Positions 54,789 through 64,000 of a stretch of DNA of 64,000 nt are shown in pieces. The notes beneath the pieces were generated by a model. It was given only the letters and a program-made list of their open reading frames with translations. It had not been told where the DNA came from and searched no databases. The stretch is from Rhexocercosporidium sp. MPI-PUGE-AT-0058. Taxonomy: Eukaryota > Ascomycota > Leotiomycetes > Helotiales. The stretch is taken from assembly GCA_020746875.1 (NCBI GenBank), contig JAGTJL010000014.1, positions 1,178,001-1,242,000 of the forward strand, given 5' to 3'. Made by a program: the position numbers and the translations under genes. Each line of letters begins with the position of its first letter. Position 1 is the stretch's first letter.

Positions 54789-55739
54789 CTAAACAGATCT
54801 GGATGGCCTTCTCCACAACTCGAAAGAAATCTCAACACCCCTGAAAGCTTCAACGATCTCCTCCACCTTGAGGATTTTCTGCAGGTGCTTGATTTCCTGC
54901 TTGTACAGAGACAGGTAAGGATGATCTACCTCCTCCCACAAGTCCTTTCGCTCCCTCGGCAGCAAATTCACGCTCTGGTCTTTTGCAACGTAGTCAACGT
55001 CCAAGAAATCCTTCTCTCCACTCAGCATTCCCGCCATGAATCGCTCCTCATCAGCCACGAATATGATCTCCTTTAGATTCTCGCAGAAACGTAAGACCTT
55101 CGGAACGATGTTATGCTTCTCCCAAATCTCCGAACTTCCTTGGATAGGCAAAGCGATCCTGGTTATCCGTCTGAAAATCTCCTCGTGCTGTAGCGTGAGG
55201 GTGTAAATATTGGTGATGAGCTTTCTCATGTACAAGATCTCGGACGGGTGATCAACGTAACGCATTGCTGTGACACCGAGGAACTTGAAGTCCAGGAATG
55301 GGATAGATAGCTTCTTTTGGTAGCGCTTGACGACGACATCGTAGGCTTCTTTGCAAGTATGCGCAGTGTTCGCGATCTGACCATGGGAGCTTCGGAAATC
55401 TGCTGAGTGGCCGATGTATGTCAGGCTGGAACCCACCTCGATGATCTGCTCGCATGGCAAAGCGCGTATCCATACCATCTCCCGTAACTCGAGAGGTAGT
55501 TTGCTGAACTGGGGAAAGTGGTCTAAGTGTGGTGGAGGACGGCGACCTCGAGAAATGAGTTGGTTGCGCATGTCGAGAACACTGTTCGGGTGTTGAATAA
55601 GTGGCGCGCGTTGCTCTTTCGATTGGTTTGCTGCAACTTCAAAGTTATCGAGGAGAGCTGTTCGGTTTTCGGATCTTCCATTGTGGAAAATTCGGCGGTA
55701 ATGGCCAGGGCTTAGGACACGATCATGACAACCAGCCAT
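54789..55739 (-). CDS. 2EXR-domain protein of unknown function
   Basis: An intronless frame codes for 316 aa from the ATG at 55739; an ATG at 55817 would add 26 residues and cannot be excluded. The 2EXR landmark FPQFSKLPLELREMVWIRAL lies about 75 residues from the start, followed by EQIIEVGSS, NTAHTCKEAYDVVVKRYQKK and the strand-rich second half. It ends SFELWRRPSRSV. The function of this fungal family is unknown. It is related to the gene at 13733-14931, but the two differ widely, so this is family membership and not a recent duplication. Confidence 0.85.
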   Translation of the reverse strand: MAGCHDRVLSPGHYRRIFHNGRSENRTALLDNFEVAANQSKEQRAPLIQHPNSVLDMRNQLISRGRRPPPHLDHFPQFSKLPLELREMVWIRALPCEQIIEVGSSLTYIGHSADFRSSHGQIANTAHTCKEAYDVVVKRYQKKLSIPFLDFKFLGVTAMRYVDHPSEILYMRKLITNIYTLTLQHEEIFRRITRIALPIQGSSEIWEKHNIVPKVLRFCENLKEIIFVADEERFMAGMLSGEKDFLDVDYVAKDQSVNLLPRERKDLWEEVDHPYLSLYKQEIKHLQKILKVEEIVEAFRGVEISFELWRRPSRSV

Positions 55740-56376
55740 GGTGGAGGGATGGGGGTTCGACAAACTGATGCCGGTGTGCGCTGCGCGATTGCGATGTCCG
55801 CGTCGCGTGGAGAACATTCTTTGGTCTCCGAATGAAGTTCGCGGTCAAAATGTGTGTACCGATAAGAATGGAAGAGGATTTCTGTGAAATATGGCAAGAG
55901 GGACGAGGACTAGCGCCTCGCTTAAATCGCAGTACAAACACGGGTGGTCACACGTTTCTACGGACAGTAAAGTGAACGTATGGGTAAGACTATCTAGATA
56001 TCATATCAAAGGGGGAATACAAGAATGTTTATCTCATTTAAAACAGGACGTCTTCGACTTTGCGATTATTGAGAATCTCCAGGACAGTTGGCATGATCGC
56101 AGCCGCCGACTATCGTTTCAATTATATCTCAGGTGAGTTGGCTGCTCTCGATTCCGTGAATATAAAGTCATCTACCTAGCTTATTTTACCACTGGTAAAC
56201 GGTGAAGTGCAATTGTCATGTATTGATAGCTACACAATCTATCTCAAGCATGTCCAGCACATGAGCCACGCATGCAAATGTACCCCATCACGATTCACGG
56301 GAATACTTCTAAAGATCTCACCAGACCTTACGTTTGCAAAGCCAGAGCCTCGTGGAACAGAAAGCTAGGAGATTTC
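55740..56376. other. Intergenic region
   Basis: About 640 bases between the second 2EXR gene and the FAD-oxidase remnant. No feature supported. Confidence 0.4.
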
Positions 56377-57240
56377 CTAGTGACCACCATATTTTATCTC
56401 ATCGTCCCCAGCTCCGTCACCACCACCACCACCACCATTTGGTAACTTGAACCCGCCCTTGACAAGCTTCGGGAAGAACTGATCAGGATCGTACTTCTTC
56501 CTCGCAGCCTTCAGTTTCTTGACGCTAGCTGCTCCATAACCAGGAATAGGATCCTGGTACTTTTCTGCGTAGTTGAGGTAGATGCTGAATAGCTCATCGG
56601 CTTCCAAGTCCTTTCAAACAAAAGTTTGCAAGGGAAAACTTACTATGCAGAGACCAAGACGCTTTTGCGGCTCGAGTGACAGGGTGGCCGAACTTCTTGA
56701 TAGCGGCGTTGATAGCATCATTGAATTCTGGATCCTCCTAGGAGATGTTGGGGGCGATCTAGATTTGTTTAATTTTCAAAAGAGAACGTAAGCTAAATGT
56801 CGCTAATTAGTAGATATACGATCAAGCTTCAATCAGGAACTTACCTGTTACTCCCCATCTTTTCACTGGCTACCAAGGTAGCACGATGCAAGGGATAGAT
56901 AACAAAAGCTCGTCGAGTATCCCTTAGCATTGGAAAAAGGTCTGAAAATCGAATCGAAGATCTTCTTCCTCCTCTTTATCATCTCGAGGTTATTAGCGTA
57001 CGAGATGGCACTGATAATTTGACGGGCAACCTTTGGAGGAGTGAATTCGGAAGTGAGATTCTAGAGTGGTCTTTCGTAGTGTGCTGCTGATTCGAGGGAG
57101 GGTGGGGTTGGTGATGTTCGAGAGGATTACTAGGTTGGCGTTGTCGGATGTGTTGGCGAGGAAGAGACTGATGAAGTCGACTTGTAGGCCCAGAATCGGA
57201 GTCCGGATGTGTGCAACGAGGAAGTGAATACGGTCCGTCG
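56377..57240 (-). pseudogene. Decayed FAD-linked (berberine-bridge-like) oxidoreductase
   Basis: The 3' end is clear: LFSIYLNYAEKYQDPIPGYG, then KYDPDQFFPKLVKGGFKL, which is the BBE-type C-terminus of secreted FAD-linked oxidases. A poly-Gly tail follows. Upstream, an intron-like gap leads to DPEFNDAINAAIKKFG, preceded by an in-frame TAG. Further up TPPKVARQIISAISYANNLE is readable in another frame, and still further only scrambled traces remain. The N-terminal FAD-binding PCMH domain with its GGGH motif was not found. The copy is 5'-eroded with at least one stop, so it cannot make an enzyme. Confidence 0.72.
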
Positions 57241-58131
57241 ATGGCCAACATAACATAAATCGGCAATTCCTACCTGCCAAACCCATTCCTGTATCGCAGC
57301 AGACCAACATGTACCGCATTTGCACTGATGAATGACAGTTGGGTAAGGCAACGACGTCTATCGGGTTCTTCTTGCATCATACTCACGGGACAGGTCAAAA
57401 TCAGAAATCAGATGAGGACTTTTTGCATTCGCTAGTACTGGTGGTCTGGACATGTAATCTCCAATCAGAGCACCAGAGTATTTCGCAAACAAATTTCCAG
57501 GTAGTACCAACATAATCTAGTATGTGTATTACCGATTAGACTATAAATCAAAATCGGACTTTTGTTGTCATGAGTACTCTTAAGCTTCGTACTCTGTTTA
57601 TTTTATTTCGTCAAATAAAGCACTTCCATCTACGCACGAATTGGTCAGCGGCTAGCTAAACTCGCTCCTTTAATCTTATTCTCAATTTTTATTATTAGCT
57701 CTCTTACTGAATCGCTCACTCCAATCCCAACCACGCACAAGAAGGACGAATTCTGTGAGTGAGATAGCTTGAATCCCTCCGAACTAGTTACCCCACAGCT
57801 AATAGACCACTTAGAAGGCTTAGATGCCCATGCAAAGCCCATCTCTAAAAACAAGTAATTCTACACAAAGCCTCCTTCCCTTTCCTTTCCCCAAGAAACT
57901 CCAGCACATTTTTTTCTTACATATGCCATATGTGCAGGCAGCCAAATCAAACAGAAACTCCAAATAATTACAACTATGCTATTCATTATCCCAGCAAGGT
58001 GTACCAGTTATTTTTATACTCGTACGTAAAGGGAAATGCAAACGTCGATCAAAAGCTCGATCAAGGCGCTAATAACTCTAACAATACGACCACCTGCGCC
58101 TCGCTCATTCGCATTAAGTTTCTTGTGCCCA
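57241..58131. other. Intergenic region
   Basis: AT-rich from about 57480, with no supportable gene. It may include the eroded 5' part of the FAD-oxidase pseudogene. Confidence 0.4.
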
Positions 58132-61014
58132 TTACGCATTCTTTGCGCTCGCGGCAGTAGTAGGTGGCTCTTCAGGCGGTGGTGGATTAACGCCTTCTTG
58201 GAAGAAACTTCTCCGTCCTTCGGACCGTCCTCTTCTCTCAGTTGTTCCGTCGTGAGGCATAGGGTGGCCTGGACTGATGCTCCGGGTTGCACGACTCCAC
58301 ATGCCCGCGGATGCAGTACTTGCTCTTCGGGGTTTGTAGCGGGAATCGGGTCGATGTAAGGCATTGCGGTGACTGTTGGGAATCGTGGGGCCGGGGTGTA
58401 GAAGCGTGCCGAGGAAATTTGACGCAGAGCGTTCGATGCTGCGGCTCGCTCTGTTTGTATTTACTGCACCAATTGTTCCAACAGTACCAATCGAGGATCG
58501 TCTTCGGACTCGGAGAGCAGCGTCATCTGCTTCTTTCTTCTGTAGATGCTCGCTTGGGAGAAGAATAGCTCGGTCGAGTTCGTAGGGAAGACCACGGTGT
58601 CTGCCACGGATCTGCATAGCAATGATGACAAGTTTGGCAATGACACCAAATTCCGCTGAGAATGAGGCGTTGATGTTGGTGTATCCCATACTCAGACCGA
58701 CAGTACCGTATGCACTGACAATCTCAAAGAGGACGGAGAACATAGTGAATCCTGGGTCACCACTCTGAATTCGCTTTCCCTCTGAGATGGAGATGATGAA
58801 GAATCCCAAGAAAATATACCACAAATCGAAGGACAATTGGCGTCGTAAATGAGCACCAATATATGAAGGCTCTTCTTCATCAGCATTTTCATCCTGTGGT
58901 GAGCCGTAAATACCAAGCGACCTCTCTTCGTATACGTTGGTTCGGCGAACGGAAATGGCAATAGGGAGGACGGATATATACATCATGATAAGATATGATA
59001 CTTGAATGGCGGGGTGGAGTGCAGCAAGGTTGACAACACCGAATCCGGCTGTACGAGTTGAAACAGCTTGGAACCAGCCGTCCAGAACGCGAATATTGGT
59101 TGGAAGGTCGGTGACAACGGTGTTTCCAAGCTAATTGGGTCAGCACAGTTCGGTAGAGGGAGGTGCATGACTTACATCTAGAATAATGAAGAACAGTAAA
59201 TCTAGACCGTTCAAACCGACCAAGATCCAGAACAACACCCATGTGGCCTTGGACGGAAAGAGCAAAGTGAAACATCGACGTGGATGGTCAAGCAGAAATT
59301 TAAGCTCCTCCCAAATTCCACTAGATTTGGGAACATATCGAGCAGTGACCCAGATGATAATCCGAAGCATGATCGGAAACCCAGTATTGCCAATGATGAT
59401 GAGAAACGACATCAAAACCAAAGGCCATTGAGCTCTCTGGAAAGATATCATACTGTCCGGTGTGAGGGTAAAACCCAAATCGGTAAAGGCTGAATTGGCT
59501 GTGAATATTCCCCACCAAGCCCGGCCTTGTCCATCTTTTCTGACGACATCCCCGAAGGAGGGATGCTGGTATATCCACGGTGTAAGACAAATAACACCGA
59601 AGATAGAGAATCCAACGAAATATACAGTCAGGATCATAGCCAGCGATTTCAAAGACCTGTACTCAATACCACCTAGCTCCTCTCTTTGCTCCTCTGTCAG
59701 GTCCACGAAGGCAGAATTACGTCCCACAGTAGGCTCCCAACTCAGGTAGGGCATAGTCTCGTCTTTGTCTCTGGAGAGGGCCGATTTAATCGTCTGGAAC
59801 GTCGCAGTCCTACGGGCATGGTGAACATGCTCTTCATCCCTCTTGCCCCCGAGTAGGCGTGGTCTTCTAAACCTCAGAGCTCCTAGAGTATTCTTGGCAG
59901 CCTTCGCATCTTCCGTGACATGCTCGTGAATTGGAGATCGGACTGGTTCAGCAATCGTGATGTTACGTCGCACTGGCTGAACAGTGTGGTCATCGTCATT
60001 TAATTGCGCAGTTGGAGCTTGCTCCTGGCGCGGAAAGTGGCCCGAGAATCCGGATTCTCGTCGGGACATGACCTGACTGAGAGGATCCTGCTCGTCCACG
60101 GTGACTGGCGCAACACCTGCGTCGGCATCTCGAGGACCAGGAATGCGGAGCACCTTTCCCTCGTCTTGATTTCGCTGACGCTCGAGAAAGGCGATATGAT
60201 CTTCGTTGCTCCGTTGAGCAGGCATCCGAACAGGTTGATCGGCCAGTCCATTACTCCGCTTAACTTGTTCTGCAAACTTGATCTGGTGTTGTGGGAGATG
60301 ATCCTCAACCGTGTCTAGTTGTTCGTCTGCTGCGGTCTCTGAGCCTTGTCCCTTACTCGTCCCCTCGGATGATTGTGAAGAGCGAGTTCGCTCCTCTGCC
60401 GTGGCCTTCTCCTTCTCGAGCTGGTCATTGAAGTCCTCGGGCAGCGCATCCTGATTTGCCATGCCATTTGGTCTCGTGCCCCCATGCATTACCACAATAC
60501 TCCTGCCATTGACTCCCCTCTCTTCCTCTCCAATATCTCGATCGGCTGTCTTTGCCTTTGAAATTGTCTTGGCTATACTCCTCCTGTTCTTTGTCGATTC
60601 CCTTGCAATGTGTTGGAATCGCTTCTCGAACCAGTATAGCCGCAGGAACACCACAAAACTATTGATCGTGATGGGGTTCGTCACCATGGGAATTAAGTAA
60701 ACCACTATTTGCTGCCATGTGTTCAGCAGGTTTATATCCACCGTATTCAGACCACTCTGGGTCGCGGCGCCACTACCGAGGAAAAGCGCATCGATGTATC
60801 GAAGATCTGATCGGATAAAGAGGCAAACGGAACCGAATAGGGCCATTCCAATAATCCAGAAGTCTGTGTAAACGATTAGCAGGGTTGTCGTGACTTGGGA
60901 ACACTCCGGCAACTCACAATGGACGGTGATGAAGTTGAAATGGGGCGTCTTTGAGATGAAGGCAGGCTTCAAAGACTTCACCTGGCCCCAAATATCTATT
61001 AGAATGGAATACAT
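58132..61014 (-). CDS. TRK1: TRK-family high-affinity potassium transporter
   Basis: Three exons (61014-60918, 60863-59176, 59130-58132) give 927 aa. The TRK/HKT plan of four membrane-pore-membrane units is visible. The selectivity segments are GAATQSGLNTVD, NSAFTDLGFTLTPDSM, STRTAGFGVVNL and EIVSAYGTVGLSMGYTN, each with the filter glycine. Between units 1 and 2 lies the long hydrophilic loop typical of fungal TRK (about residues 180-430), rich in Glu, Arg and Ser. The start is the first ATG; the 54-nt first intron (60864-60917) is a multiple of three and restores the continuous HYFWIIGM joint. The cytoplasmic tail is Ser/Arg/Pro-rich. Fungal TRK proteins carry K+ uptake driven by membrane potential in the plasma membrane. 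The tail and loop are likely phosphorylated, by analogy. Confidence 0.94.
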
Positions 61015-61555
61015 TGTGGCGGACAATGATGGAAGGGTCCTCTGAGTAACCTGTCGCCTTGCGTTTCCTCGAATATGGAACGGGTAGTCGACTTGTGGAG
61101 GTTGTTAGGAACTACAACACGAATTGCCCGAGCCGGGTTCAAAGGGATGCATCTTCGAGGGTGCTTGTCTGGCAGATGGTGATCAATTCGAAAGAGACCT
61201 GCAGAGGCATTTGAGGATTGTTTCGCGGTGATTGGGGGCGATATTTGAATAGGTAGATGGGCAGTCGAGATGGGAATAAGCGGAAGTGGTGATGTTTTTG
61301 GTAGGATACGGTGGTTGTGATTTGGACTGGACTGGAATGAACTGGACTTGAATCGACCGACTGGACCCGATGCGATGGCTGAGCACAACAGCTGGGACTG
61401 GTCAGTCTAGATCGTGGGGCTTGGCAGGACCAAGGCAAAGCATGTGATATGAGCCTGCGCGTGGATTCCCTTCTATTTGAGAGGGATTGAACAAAGGACC
61501 ATGAGGGGATTCAGATGAAAGAAGTGAAAGGGGAGAAACCAATTGATCCAGCAGG

Positions 61556-61574
61556 TCTCTCTCTCTCTCTCTCC
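61556..61574 (+). repeat. CT microsatellite
   Basis: About nine CT dinucleotides in a row, upstream of the TRK1 gene. Pyrimidine tracts are common in fungal promoters. Confidence 0.8.
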
Positions 61575-63149
61575 TTTTCATGTTATTTACGTCCAGACAA
61601 AAAAGCAGGTGGCCCGTGAAATGATTGTCCTCGAGGATGTTGTGCTTATCGGACCAGGATAATTCCTTGGCAGCCCGGCATTAGCTGCGATTACGGTAAT
61701 CCCGGTCTAAAACATAACCTTACTACCTGACACTTACGGACCAGTAGCGTGCAGTAAGACAAGCCCCACATGTTTGACAGGCGGCCGCATGCACGTGGTG
61801 GTATTTATCGTGTTGACAGGTGAAGCAACCTGGCAGGCAAGATACCGGATTATCGCTTACTGTGTTGTCTCTCTTCGCTTTGCAGCTGTTCTGATGCAAT
61901 GCAACGTGTAAAGTTGACGCCCTGCAATCATCTTAGGTTGCGTTATCTGTGCAAATTTGACTTTGTCCATTGTTCCTGATCGGAAATTCAAAGCGGCTGT
62001 TCAACAACCTACAAACCAATCAATCGGTAAGTCGAGCGGCAGACAACGGTAGTTACCCTGTACGGTGTACTTACGTACCTCGACTACGCTCAGCAATGGC
62101 ATGCGTTGCCAACAAGAGCACAGGTATCTACCTAGTAAGTTGCCAAGTAAGCAATCTACCCTATCTCGTTCCAACATTACTGTACACAGCAGCACCCCGT
62201 AACACACAAATGCAAATCATACACCGCCTTATCTTCCGACAATTCCTCAGGCGAAAGTCTTTTTATTTCTGACTCGTCTTCATGCCGTATTCCATTTAAA
62301 CTTTCACAGTACTGTACATTTCACAGAAATGCAGATCCATCTTCAGCTGAGCCTGACATTTCCAGGATCTCCCAGCATGAGATGAGATGAAACGAAACAG
62401 ACTCACGTGCCATTTGATGATCAGTTTTTATCAACCTACTTGTAGAATGAAGATAAGTGACGGGAACGGGTTTGTGCCAGACTCAGCATCCGCGGCTCCG
62501 GGTTGCATTGGATTGCTTAGGTTACTCTGGAACCGGCATCTCGGAATTGTTCGTCTTATTCCCCATCCGAGGTAGCGGTGTCTCACGTACTCTACTACTA
62601 CGGGATGCAGCCAAGCTCATTTTGATGTCTTTGCATATGCAGGCGAACACGACCTCATCTCAAGCTTTTTTTTTATCAACAAAAAGCAGCTTGGAGGTAG
62701 AAGAGCAGAAGCCAGACTGAAAGTTGCCGGAGCTATACTAGATCCTTATTCAGTGCTACGTCTGCTCTGTTGTGATGATCACTAGCACCGCAGCACGTGC
62801 TATCAAATAATGCAAAGCACCTCACAACACACCTAAGCAGAGAGCTGCCAATCAACTTCCTATTTTTAAATTACTCAAAATCTTCAAGAAATCTTCCCGA
62901 GCTTTTATTGTCAATGACTATTATATGGACAATCGTGAATGGTTCCTTCATTGCTGGGATCTTTAGTCTCGAATGGGTGTTCTACAGACAAGAACGGTTC
63001 TCTACTTTCCACAGCTTTTGGCGGTTCGATCAATTATCTCAAGTAGACCAGGAACTAAGCTAGCGCTAGGTCCTAGGTACCACACATCAGTCCGCTTGTA
63101 ATTATGAAAGCCAGTCTGGTGTAAACAGAAACGTATCCGGGTCTCAAAA

Positions 63150-63656
63150 TTGGTGAGTACAAATTCCACGATGAAATTTTCATACTCTCTTTCTTATTCT
63201 TTTCCATCTCATTTCGTTCTTTTTTTTTTATACTCAAAACCCAAGACTCCATCCGCGGAATCCTACCTTCTGACTCAAAATCGACCTACCACCTCCACGT
63301 CGAACATGCTACTCATCAACAGCGTACAGAGCAGACTGCCCGAGCATTCGATCTCTTCCAAGCTATCAGGCCTAGCAAAGTACAAATCCTCAAATCCTCA
63401 AATCCTCAAATCCCGCTTGGAAGAGTATCTCGCCAACACATTCCCACTGAGCGTCCGTTGCCCCCTCCTCGTCCCACTGCAAGAACAATCCAACCTCTCA
63501 AAGGGGCACCAGATGATATGCGAGAACGCTTTAGCCGCTTGGGAGGAGATGAGCATTACCTTCACTCTCTCTGGCGAGGAATCCGCCAACGAGCTGAACA
63601 CACTGACACGCCGGGAACGTCTCGGTATCAGGAACCTCGGACGCTGCACATTCTAA
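63150..63656 (+). CDS. Doubtful open frame with an internal 9-bp tandem repeat
   Basis: A 168-codon frame with a hydrophobic start (FPSHFVLFFLYS) and a hydrophilic rest (RLEEYLANTFPLSV, then MICENALAAWEEM). The repeat aaatcctca (about 63383-63412) falls inside it and is translated as SSNPQILKS. No family is recognised and the flanks give no splice support. It may be a small gene, part of a larger one beyond the window, or chance. Confidence 0.2.
   Translation: MVSTNSTMKFSYSLSYSFPSHFVLFFLYSKPKTPSAESYLLTQNRPTTSTSNMLLINSVQSRLPEHSISSKLSGLAKYKSSNPQILKSRLEEYLANTFPLSVRCPLLVPLQEQSNLSKGHQMICENALAAWEEMSITFTLSGEESANELNTLTRRERLGIRNLGRCTF
63383..63412 (+). repeat. Tandem repeat of aaatcctca
   Basis: Three full copies of a 9-mer plus partial flanks. 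The unit length is a multiple of three, so it would not disturb a reading frame. Confidence 0.75.
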
Positions 63657-64000
63657 GATATATCTGACGTCACTACAGCCTTAAATAAAACGGGCTCCAT
63701 GAATGGCAGAAGAGGATGCGAAGGTACTTGAGAGGAAGGCTAGGAGAATGGAGCCTCGTGGAAGGAGATCCACACCCCCACCCCCACAGGACTCAAGGGA
63801 CCATCCAGGTACGGTTCTCTAGGAAACTCAAAAAGTAATCGTGGTGAAGGTGATGTATCAATCTTTTGGCAACCTCCATCGACTGGTCAACACCTTGAGC
63901 ACACTCTCTGCTGCACCCGACAGCCAAATGGCTTGGAAAGGTATTGATGAGGAATGTAGAATCGCAATATCGTCATTAGGACAATGTTTATAGTGTCATA

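Larger units (their letters stand above)
61015..64000. other. Gene-poor end of the window
   Basis: Nearly 3 kb upstream of TRK1. A CT microsatellite and one short doubtful open frame (listed separately) are the only features I can point to. The first few hundred bases probably include the TRK 5' leader and promoter. The right edge is cut by the window. Confidence 0.45.

Noticed and set aside
54365..54853. 162-codon minus-strand frame at the 3' end of the second 2EXR gene
   Set aside because: It overlaps the 3' end of a supported gene in another frame and has no recognisable features.
1..64000. tRNA genes, CRISPR arrays or rRNA
   Set aside because: I looked for B-box-like GGTTCRANYCC contexts with a matching A box, regular spaced repeats and rRNA-like text and found none convincing; a tRNA scan would be needed to exclude a tRNA.

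Overview
The window comes from the nuclear genome of a filamentous ascomycete (Pezizomycotina). The protein set fits Leotiomycetes/Helotiales best, but that is an inference without any database search. The eukaryotic origin is visible directly: genes are cut by short introns (about 49-133 nt) with GTRNGY donors, CTRAY-like branch points and YAG acceptors. The gene types are also typically fungal: PTH11-like rhodopsin-domain receptor, 2EXR proteins, DUF3723, TRK potassium transporter, condensin subunit 3, mitochondrial bL19 and a GMC oxidoreductase. I see no CRISPR, rRNA or convincing tRNA.

Layout. 1-1650 is AT-rich and holds an inverted repeat. 1655-4394 (-) is a secreted subtilase. 4400-8240 is almost empty. 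8243-9556 (+) is a cysteine-rich single-pass membrane protein, followed by a broken short-chain dehydrogenase (9769-10357, -) and a 14-helix-type MFS exporter (11476-13506, +). 13733-14931 (-) is a 2EXR protein. Two conserved unknown proteins diverge from a shared promoter (15483-17135 - and 17555-19006 +). Two BTB paralogues, one dead and one intact, converge at 19228-21439. An alpha/beta hydrolase lies at 22636-23592 (+).

23.9-32.1 kb is an accessory, transposon-rich segment. Its centre is one large gene (25440-30362, -) that joins a sacsin/NO VEIN-type Bergerat ATPase to a C-terminal DUF3883-like domain. Two related LTR-like sequences flank it, along with a 533-bp TIR element carrying a decayed MULE-type transposase N-terminus. 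32.1-43.2 kb continues this character: a small GPI-type wall protein, a dead alpha-carbonic anhydrase, a Tad1-like LINE fragment, a PTH11-like receptor, a TA-flanked MITE with 44-bp perfect TIRs, a secreted purine nucleoside permease and a dead DUF3723 gene.

From 43.2 kb the window is more ordinary: secreted GMC oxidoreductase, BTB remnant, mitochondrial bL19 diverging from a mitochondrial-type unknown protein, condensin subunit 3, a second 2EXR protein, a decayed FAD oxidase, and TRK potassium transporter. The last 3 kb shows little coding signal.

The genes do not form one pathway. Housekeeping genes (mitochondrial translation, chromosome condensation, K+ uptake) are interleaved with secreted or surface functions (protease, GMC enzyme, NUP, wall proteins, receptor, exporter) and with pseudogenes. 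The most unusual object is the ATPase-DUF3883 gene in its transposon setting. Exon models below were assembled by hand from splice signals and reading-frame closure, and none has been tested against transcripts.
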